From Lycium barbarum (Eukaryota > Streptophyta > Magnoliopsida > Solanales > Solanaceae), in NCBI RefSeq assembly GCF_019175385.1, contig NC_083339.1, positions 32,703,637-32,767,636 on the forward strand: a stretch of DNA of 64,000 bases. The letters run 5' to 3'. How positions within the stretch are numbered: the stretch's first letter is position 1; every line of letters starts with the position of its first letter. The position numbers and the translations under genes are program-made. Below the pieces are notes generated by a model, which was not told the DNA's origin, ran no database searches, and saw only the letters and a program-made list of their open reading frames with translations. Of this stretch, positions 55,982 to 64,000 are shown piece by piece.

Positions 55982-56766
55982 TCAACCTGGAGTAATATCA
56001 GGGGAAGACTCAGGATCCCGTCGTTCAGCTGACGCCTGGGTATGATGCTGGGATCCGCTTGGACTAGGCGTTCTTCGGTCTCTACCACTACTTACTAGCC
56101 CATGTGGCCCTGACCTTGGAGGGTGTGTCGATGATGAAGAGCCTGTTACCATTCCCGTAGTCCGAACCTCACTTTTACCACGTAGCGATGGACAATTTCG
56201 CTTTAAATGGCCTGGCCTAGCACAGGCATAACAAACATCCGAGCCCCGACGACACGGTCCCCAATGTAACCTGCGACACTGAATACATCGTGGTACTGGT
56301 GACCTCTTCTGACCGGAATCACTCTGAACCCGAGAACGAGAAACTCTGAGACTCTGGGATGACCTTGAATAAGCAGGTCCATCAAATCTGGGTCTAGGAA
56401 ACTGTGGAGGTGCATCTCTAATCTCACGGTCAGACCCAAGGGAATTAACTCCCTTTCTCCAACCCCTGTCATCGTGACTCGCATTCTGCCGCTGAGTCTG
56501 AGCGGCTACCAATTGAGTCAGTAAAAGAATGGCCTGTCTCATCTCTTGGCCCGCGGTATCTTGCGAAGGAACGGGGGGGGGGGGGGGGGTACTGGAGCTA
56601 AGATCGAGGCTTCCCTCTGATCCTTAAAAGTGGGCGAGGTATGGGAAAATTGAAGTGAGGCGTTATTCTGGGGTTCGCCCTCCTCCATATCCGTAGACGG
56701 CTCTCGATCAAGCCCTTCTTCAACCACCATCTTGCTCTTCTGGGCCGTCGTAGCTTTTCCCTTCAT
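55982..56766 (-). pseudogene. gag: gag relic of element D with zinc knuckles
   Basis: The N-terminal piece (56766-56542) has an acidic stretch and ends in a proline run coded by about 18 C. Across that run the frame shifts, and the second piece (56542-55982, 186 codons) reads MRQAILLLTQLVAAQTQRQN, then an Arg/Ser-rich linker. A knuckle-like CIQC...H...C (residues 86-97) and a classical CCHC knuckle, CYACARPGHLKRNC (residues 104-117), follow. Zinc knuckles bind the element's RNA in the particle. The main capsid domain, normally some 250 residues between the QLVAAQ region and the knuckles, is missing. The frame and layout resemble gag of chromovirus-like (Tekay/Del) elements. It is probably non-functional. 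Confidence 0.82.
56572..56589. repeat. G homopolymer in gag relic
   Basis: About 18 consecutive G on the + strand (C in the gag sense). Slippage here would account for the frame change between the two gag pieces; a sequencing length error would too. Confidence 0.9.
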
Positions 56767-56883
56767 CGGTTTTGCTGAAATGACAACGCACCGTTAGGAG
56801 AGGAATAATCTTACGACACAGCTCTATCGCACGATCTATTAAGAAGAATGATGGTCATCTTTCCTAAATGTCCGGTAGCCTCA

Positions 56884-56919
56884 TGTTTATAGATGTGGTG
56901 CACAACACACCGATAAACA
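56884..56919 (-). ncRNA. Leader hairpin with self-complementary loop, element D
   Basis: TGTTTAT (56884-56890) pairs with ATAAACA (56913-56919). The apical hexamer is GTGCAC (56898-56903), shared with element C. It lies about 56 bases inside the primer site. Confidence 0.76.
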
Positions 56920-56962
56920 AGACTCTACTAGACATGGCTCGAAGACACTTCCTAGGACGAAC

Positions 56963-56975
56963 TGCTCTGATACCA
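56963..56975 (-). promoter_or_regulatory. Primer-binding site, element D
   Basis: The minus strand reads TGGTATCAGAGCA, four bases after the LTR end at 56980: initiator Met tRNA type, perfect over twelve bases. Confidence 0.92.
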
Positions 56976-56979
56976 CTTC

Positions 56980-59120
56980 TGTCACGACTCGACTAGGGGC
57001 CGCGACGGGTACCCGGGACTAACCACCGAGCACCGCTCGTACTATCATTTACCTAACCCATTTAACAATCATTCATCTATTTCCGGTTAACTTTAAAAAG
57101 AGGATTTGCTTTTCATTACAAAAATATAACGCGTTGATACAAAAACTTATTTCAATATACTTATACACATGCGTACTACCCACGTTGTGGAACCACACAA
57201 CCCACATCGAGCATCTATGAGCCTCTATTGAGTGGCATACAATTATATACACAAAAGGGACAACCAATTAGCACCTCCGGAAGATGGAGTACTCTTCAGC
57301 TCGGCTAGTGACTCCTATCAGTCTGGACCGCTTTCCCATCTACCTGTGGGCATGAACACAGCATCCAAAGAAAAGGATGTCAGTACGAGCATTGTACTGA
57401 GTATGTAAGGCATACATCAAGAAATAAAGTAAGAATAAGAAAGTAAAGTAAGTACAAGGAGATAATCGATAACTGCTTGCCTCTTAAGGCGGATCCATGA
57501 ATGCATACTCATAAAGCATCATATAGTAAATTGCTGCGGAACGCGCAGCCCGATCCATATGTCATCATAAATTAGTGTCGAGGAACGTACGACCCGATCC
57601 ATAAATATAATAAGTTAGTGCCGAGGAACGTACGGCCCGATCCATAACACATATATCCCGCGTCCAGGATGAAATCATGATATGCCAGCTGACTAGGTGG
57701 CTATGCGTCTATAGTGCCTCACCTTTCCCCATTTCCTCTGAAAACATTTTCATATCATATATATACATACATAATATACATAGCATGCTTGAGAGCCCAG
57801 GCAAAAGCTGTAAGTACGTCGGAGTGACGTAAGGTCGAAAGCCTCTGATTATGTTATGGAGTAATCACCGTCGCTTTGTCTCACCTTGAAGGAACAATTA
57901 TTATAAGGCGAGACTATAAATGAAGAATATCATTAAAAGAAAACATAGAATAAAATCATGAACTTCATAAGGCATCCATTCATATACTTTGGAAGGTTTA
58001 GAAATAAAGTCACCATCCATGAATAAATTGAGAAATCAGTAAATAGCTCGACGTTTTCATATAGTCCTTGAAATCGTAAACTTGAAACTTTTAAACATAA
58101 GATTTGCTCTCATCATGGTCAGCGTAATAATATTCTCATTTTTGACATCATCATTGTTATTGAAAAACATATCCTTCGTCGTTATCATAAGAATTCACAT
58201 AATCACAACCTTTGGTTTAGGAAAATAGGAGTACTTGGAAAACATTTATGGAATATCAAGAAGGAAATCATGTTTCGGAATCTTAGACTTTTTAACCTTT
58301 GATAGCAAGGAAAGGATGGGAGCATTTATGAAATCGTAAGCTATGGATCATGCCTTTGAAAGAAAGGGAATAGCCTCACATACCTTTAACGTTTACTATT
58401 CTTATCGCTTGCTCGTACTTCCTTTGTTGCGCGTGCATATACCTTCAAGAGAATTCATGTCGTCGTTAGCTAAGAAATTATAAGGACGGACTACTATTTC
58501 TAGGGAAAATTGGGCAGCACTACCTTTGTTTATACTGCGTTTCCCATATTCTATATTTGCTCCAAAACATTCGCGACAATATCCACAATATAGAAATTAG
58601 CAATCATCATTTATGTACGTTTAGCAAAATCCACCAATTTCCTCCAATTTCTCCACATTTAGTGGTTTTAGCTAATCTTCACTTTTACTCATGCGTCGCA
58701 CTTATTCCATGGTCAAAACGTCATTTATAACGTATTTATAATCATAGCATATCAACTTCCATGATTCCATTCAACCATCACTCCACAGTGACACTATTCA
58801 CTAAATAATGGTGCACTTCCTATGTCTTACTACAATTCAAGTGTCTTAGTCTTCTAATACTTTAAACCACATGCTAAAGTCATAAAACTCACCTTGGATG
58901 GTGGTGGAACAAGCTTAGAGTAGAATCCTTCCTTGTGCACCAAAACCCTCTTTTACCTATTTTGTGATTTCTTGGAGAAGATGACTTCCAACTAGGTTTC
59001 ATTCACTTGTTTCATAAGTTTAGTGTTGATGATCCTAGTTTCTTCCCTTGATTCCCTTGAATTTCTATGGATGAAGTATTGAGAGAATTCTAGAGCTTTC
59101 TTGAGTTGTATAGATAAATA
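56980..59120 (-). repeat. 5' LTR of element D, truncated
   Basis: Nearly identical to 50757-52850 and breaks at TTGTATAGATAAATA near 59120, so the U3 with the 103-bp repeat is lost. It has module copy 10. Confidence 0.9.
57344..57400 (-). promoter_or_regulatory. Three-hairpin LTR module, copy 10
   Basis: CTGTG (57344-57348) with CACAG (57357-57361), CATCC (57362-57366) with GGATG (57375-57379), TCAGTAC (57380-57386) with GTACTGA (57394-57400). Identical to copy 9. Confidence 0.8.
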
Positions 59121-62100
59121 TAAAGGAACAAGGGCACCTGAAGAGAAGTAGAGATAAAGTGCACCATAACAGAAATGAACAATAGTTATCAAGGAAGGCT
59201 ACGCAAACACAGCGGTCCCACTTGCTTTACAAAAGAATGGACTCGCGACCAATAATGAAGCGAGCTGTTAAGTGTGAAAGGCCACAAGGGAATATTCATC
59301 TACAAAAGAAGAAAGAAGCTAAGTTAGAGCTCACAACAGAATACGGATGTACATGAACTATTATATGTAAGGGATTAGCTCTAGGGAAAAGAGACGGACG
59401 GTTAGACACAAAAAGGGATGGGGATAGATGATGAAGAGAATACTCTTATAAATCATGTGCAATAAAACAGTGTCATGAGTACATATCATAGTACAAATGA
59501 TATCAAGCATGGTTAAGTACAATGTGAGGGCGGGCATATACTTCGCGACATACTGGAGGATGTTGGAGCTCCACGATAGGAACAATAGTTTTCATCGAGC
59601 AGTAAAAGTTTTAACAAATCGAAATTCGCCCGACAAGCTCTAAGTAAGATAGGACGATGCGGAAAATCTTAGAGAATTGTAAAGTAGAAAAGAGAATGAT
59701 ACATAGACATGCATGACAAGATCATAAGTACGAGAAGGATTATAGGGAAACAAAATTCGGGTAATTGTGCGCTCAAGGAGCAGAGGTCGTGAAAGTATGG
59801 ATAACTGGAAGAAGTTGATTTTAAGGGAATTAGCACTAATAAGAAAACTAAAGGAACCGCAAGGTAAATGATACACTAAGAAATGCTTAGTTAGGAACAG
59901 GGAGTCGTACAAAGGATATCATGAAAAGTAAGAAGTACATACTAACGTAAGGACTTGTCGCATTCTTGAGGAATACGCTCGGCCACAAATTAGTAGTAAG
60001 GGAGGGGAAAGTGACTCCATAACGAAAAACTTCAAGGCCATTGAAATAACAGGCACATGCGGTAAGACCGACAAGAGGGGAGGTAGATAAGCTATGTTGA
60101 AGGCAACAAATGAATTCTATACTATTAAAGATGATATCCCAACTTTGTGAACAACAAGAGTATGAGCAGAATGTACAAGGCCTAAACAACATAGTGATTC
60201 CGTGACATGAGACATGAGTACCGTATATCAAGCTCAGCTAGTAAGAATGGTGATAAAAATGAAGAAATTTTCCCTCCCGTGGAAAGAATGACTTGAAGAA
60301 GGAGCCTAACCACTCATAGGCGCCAGAAGACCGCCAGAAGATGGAGTAACAACATTAATAGGCAGAAAGGAGTTTTTGGAAGCGACAGGTAGCCACATCC
60401 CTATAAGGGGGGAAGTTATGAGGTAGAAAAGGAAGTTAAGAACATAAGAAAGGATAATAAATGCTTGTCAAAAGGAGCTAACATGGGAAGGAGATAGTTT
60501 AGTAAGCAAAAGGGAGCATGTGTCTAAGTAACAGAAGGGGAAACCGCTAAACAAAAAGGGTCAATAGGTGAGTCTATGAAGGCACATACGGCATACCAGT
60601 AAGACGATCCGACACGATCATTAAAGGGACATGAATTACAACCCCATTGCACCCTAATAGGGGAATTTTGCAAGGCCATAAGCAAGGAAGGATTGGTAAA
60701 GGTAAGGCATGGAGGAGTACAACCCTAAGATACGCAAGATGTTAGGGGTAGGTACAAAAAGCGAGTACAAGTACTAGAAAAAGGTATAATGGTGCGAGAA
60801 GACTCGCAGTTAGGCAAAGGAGCAAGGCAAGAAGGGGAAGACTTAATATTCTAAGTCAAGGTTACAAAATATAAGGGTTGTAGAGATTATACCCTTAAAA
60901 TGGAAAGCAAACTAATCATTATCAATAAGAGATTGTCAGCAGAACGATTTAACATTCCAGTTTAGGAGGTACCAATAGGATAATTAAATTAAGGACGCAG
61001 ATGATATAAAACGTATATGCCATCTGGAGGGTATCACTACAACCCGAAAGAAAATAAATTATAGTGTTTTGACCAATGTCGAATAGATAAGTAAGAGGAC
61101 ATAGACGAAGGAAAAACGGATAGGACTAGAGTCGCTGAAGCAACAATATACCAAGCTTAAAAGGAAATGTGATGATGGTTATTATCTATGGTCCTGTGTC
61201 CAAGGAAAGGTATCAAGCGAATAGCACAGGGCATTTGGAGCAAAAATTAAGGATTTACGATAACGACAACGCGTTTAGAAATCCAGTAATGCGAGAAAGT
61301 TCTGAGACTGATATAACATGGTTAAGAAATGCGGTAACAGGAGACCATAGGTCTAGGTTCAAAGGGAAAACTGGAAGGTTGATGTAAAGGGCAAACATTT
61401 GAAGGAAACCAACCCCGTAGAATTTATGTCACTACCAGCATACTACAACTAGGAATGGCATACAGGGAAAGAGGACAAAGGAAGGAATGTCATAAGGATT
61501 TTACCCAAAGATCAAATATCGCCCATAGAAAGCGCAAGGAATGGTAACTTTATAAGATTAAGGGGGGGAAAGTAGTCATCTCTAAAAGCTTACAATGAAT
61601 TATATCCACAGCAGCTAAGAACCAAGGAGGATGCGAACAACAAGGAGAAAATAAGGTACCTGGAACTTCGCGGCGTCTAAGGAGAATAGTCATTTGTGAC
61701 CATAGGCGCAACTAAGGATAAAAGTAGCGTTTGGATACTTGTTCAGTAGTGGGAAGCAAAAGCTGAGCTATAAGCAAAAGTAAGTATGAACCTCAAGGAT
61801 AAGGCAGGGTAACCACGAATATAGGAGCAGGTTCCACAAATAGCTGTATATGAATAAATCACGTGCAGATAAAGATATAACTTGTTATCTATTAATGAAA
61901 CCCCCATACATTCAAGGACGAATGCTTCTAAAGGGGGAAGGAATGTAATACCTTGCACCGAACATTTCAACTTTTGGTACTCTTCATGCGAATAACCTGT
62001 TTCGAGCTTACTGAAATAAGTCTGGGGAGAATATCTTTCTTCGAGGTTATAATTCCTAAGTAACAGTGAGCCGGCATTGATCAAGGATAGTTTAAAATCG

Positions 62101-62530
62101 TTAGGAGTCCTATTCAGACGGGCGATGTGGTGAAATACAAAATTTCGTGTTGACAATAAAGTACTCCTAGAACGGTTGTATAAGAGAAATGATTTGGGGT
62201 TCAGTACGAAGAAAAAAACAACTCAGTTTGGGATCCATCAATACTTATGAGACATTCCAGGAGGTCAATTAAAAAGCTTACGAATTGGGGCTTCTGTCAG
62301 GATTAAAAGAATTGCACATGACCGACTACTACCTTCAACGGGCGAGAAAGAATGTACGTGGTAAGTTAAGGAAGAAGTGAAATTCAGGTCATATTTAGGT
62401 TCCTCATGGAGTGGCTATATTGCAATTGTGAGGCGATATGTTTTTGGGAACACTACCTCATATACCAGTTCGGTTGAGTAATGCAAATGCTTTTGGGGCC
62501 CGAATGGCTAGAGGGAATTCTAAGGAATTA
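59121..62530 (+). mobile_element. Element E: + strand non-coding interior and LTR start
   Basis: A purine-rich interior without genes (59121-61943) includes a central-type CCCTATAAGGGGGGAAG (about 60399-60415). It ends with ACATTCAAGGACGAATG and TTCTAAAGGGGGAAGGAA, abutting an LTR start TGTAATACCTTGC at 61944. The LTR runs only about 590 bases before sequence from another element end begins. Primer site and 5' LTR are missing. I saw no 5S-like segment. Confidence 0.65.
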
Positions 62531-62539
62531 GCATAATGA

Positions 62540-63579
62540 GTTTTCCCTCACTGTCTTTGAACAATCGAGGATGAATATTCTTAAGGGGGGAAGAATGTTA
62601 CATCTCACCCACTAGGAGCTAAGGACGTTCCGTGCTTATGGCATATCTTCAGAGAAGGTGGTTATGGAGGTTTAACGTCAAGAGCATACGCGGGATATAT
62701 GTCATGACAAACGGGTGTTACACCTTGGAAGAATTTCATATCATTAGTTCCATTACTAAATGAACATGATCCCGGAGAGGCCATGGAACTCTTATAAGGT
62801 TAAGAAAGACTTTTAACAAGTAATAAGAGAATAGCTAAAGGTTCCAGAGTCAAGCGTGTTGGAGAAAGTAAGTTGTCAACGCTTTGGGAAAAATAGGGAA
62901 AATTTCAGAAAGGATTTTTGGTCCAACTTGAGCGAGGTATATCTCCTAGCCTATGAAGAGTTATGGATTGAATAAGCTATCCAAAATAAAGTTCATCGAG
63001 TCTAGTTTCCAACGCACCAAATCGTTCATCGATACAACATTGGAGTAGGGAGTTATGGGCCTTTTAAAACGGACTTCTGGAAGCCCACGAACTTGCGCGA
63101 AAACCCTAGAAGCACACTTAAAAGCCCATTAAGTGACCCGACCCACAGCCCTATAAATAGCCCTAAACTCGTTTTTTTTTTTTTTTGCTCATTTTTCACC
63201 CATTATCACAACCTATAAGTCTCTAGAAACCTCTCTAACACTCCTTCTAGCCTCCACCCCAACCTTAACCCAATTTGGTGGGTTCCAACTTCAACTTAGG
63301 CTCGGAAAGTACGTAATGCTTTGTAGTTTTCGATTTCCATTCTCGTATCATCTTGGATAAGAGCGGGAACCTCGAACCTGGGTGGTATCTCACGCATGCA
63401 ACCCATTTAAGGTATCTTACTCCATTATCAAAAGTTTACATAAATTCGTAAATGGGTATTGCTAGATTTAGCTCGTGCTTAGTCGAGTTGGTGGAAATAC
63501 GAAATAAATCTATGATGTTCATGTTGCAGCCTTGTCTCCCAGCTTATGTATAAAATCGTTCACAAAGAGGTTATGTTAT
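62540..63579 (+). mobile_element. Element I: polypurine tract and LTR fragment
   Basis: AACAATCGAGGATGAATATTC and TTAAGGGGGGAAGAA precede an LTR start TGTTACATCTCACCC at 62596. A second TGTTACACCTTGG start lies at 62716. A clear TATA box, CTATAAATAG (63151-63160), precedes a T run (63171-63187). The fragment ends at 63579 where a minus-strand LTR begins. Confidence 0.6.
63151..63160 (+). promoter_or_regulatory. TATA box in LTR fragment I
   Basis: CTATAAATAG matches the plant consensus TATAAATA exactly. It follows a GCGCGAAAACCC region and precedes a T-rich leader. Confidence 0.7.
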
Positions 63580-64000
63580 TGTCATGACCCAATTTCACTA
63601 GTCGTGCGGGTACATGCCTTTCCCACCTCAGTAAGCGGACCCTTAACTCAACATTCACAAATAATAGAAAATAGCACAAGAAGTAGAATAGAAAAAATCT
63701 CACAATTATAATATAAATAAGAAAATGCGGAAGTAAATGATCCGCCCCCGTATCTGGTTTGGTCATACAAGAGCATCTAACTAAAATTTTCAAGTCTAGA
63801 ATATCAATAATACATCAAGTCCAAATATGTCTCGAAATAGGAAATAAGACATAAATAAGAATAATCTTCAAGGCGGCAGACGTCTCGCGGTCACCCTGTA
63901 GACTCTAAGAAAATCACGGAGCGACTATCAGCCACGAGAAGCAGAAGTAGATCCAACCTGGAATTCTACATTCATGAAAGAATGCAGCAAGTGCAGGTCA
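63580..64000 (-). repeat. LTR fragment J (minus strand), runs off the window
   Basis: The minus strand ends GAAATTGGGTCATGACA at 63580, like the LTR end of element G at 48669. The rest is outside the window. No gene is seen in it. Confidence 0.6.

Larger units (their letters stand above)
50757..59120 (-). mobile_element. Element D: minus-strand LTR retrotransposon with gag relic, 5' LTR truncated
   Basis: Read right to left: 5' LTR (about 59120-56980, lacking its first 450 bases or so), primer site, gag relic, about 2.4 kb of non-coding interior, polypurine tract, complete 3' LTR (53335-50757). LTRs are almost identical, apart from an indel of about 50 bases (present at 57851-57901, absent near 51626), so insertion was recent. 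RT, RNase H and integrase are absent. It is the only member of this LTR group here with recognisable coding sequence, and ties the group to Ty3/gypsy. Confidence 0.88.

Noticed and set aside
62716..62730. A separate element start at TGTTACACCTTGG
   Set aside because: There is no polypurine tract before it and no duplication could be found. It may be an internal LTR repeat or a truncated older LTR, so I left it within fragment I.

Overview
The window looks like nuclear DNA of a flowering plant, and it consists almost entirely of nested LTR retrotransposons. I found no intact protein-coding gene, tRNA gene, CRISPR array or host gene. The only recognisable proteins are broken: two Ty3/gypsy Athila-type polyproteins in opposite orientation, one gag relic with zinc knuckles, and one 'putative plant transposon protein' (REFYAN motif) relic. 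Solanaceae is my best guess, from general resemblance of the LTR and Athila sequences to that family. That is inference, not proof.

Layout. Element A (1-5426) is the non-coding interior and complete 3' LTR of a + strand element. It sits in the minus-strand transposon-protein relic, which is also split by solo LTR S1 (5878-9149, duplication GGATC). Element B (9702-18283) has a long 5' LTR containing the minus-strand solo LTR S2 (10925-13897, duplication TTTAC), a 1.6 kb non-coding interior and a truncated 3' LTR. Athila remnants follow: a + strand RT/RNase H/integrase piece (18284 to about 21470), then a minus-strand piece from RNase H back through RT, protease, gag and an Asp-tRNA primer site (about 21478-26119). 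Solo LTR S3 (26125-35924, duplication TCAAC) is split by minus-strand element C (about 28541-35810). Solo LTR S4 (37974-48221) is split by complete element F (38896-46887, duplication GAAAA). From 48222 come a minus-strand LTR fragment (G), the minus-strand gag-bearing element D (50757 to about 59120), and pieces E, I and J to the right edge.

The non-Athila elements A, B, C, D, F and G look related. They have LTRs of about 2.2-3.8 kb, an initiator-Met-tRNA type primer site where visible, and a polypurine tract next to a palindrome. Their interiors are non-coding or hold only a gag relic, so they resemble large retrotransposon derivatives (LARDs) that would need proteins from elsewhere.

What is conserved in them is RNA structure. 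(1) The interiors of A, B and F carry a segment collinear with plant 5S rRNA from its first base, with the Pol III A and C boxes retained. (2) Just after the primer site in B, C, D, F and G is a hairpin whose loop is always a self-complementary hexamer, although the hexamer differs, like a retroviral dimerisation site. (3) Ten LTR copies carry a three-hairpin module whose stems change in a compensatory way. (4) The interiors hold a second, central polypurine-tract-like palindrome. Together these suggest elements maintained as structured RNA genomes rather than as genes. That functional reading is inference; the motifs themselves can be seen in the sequence.
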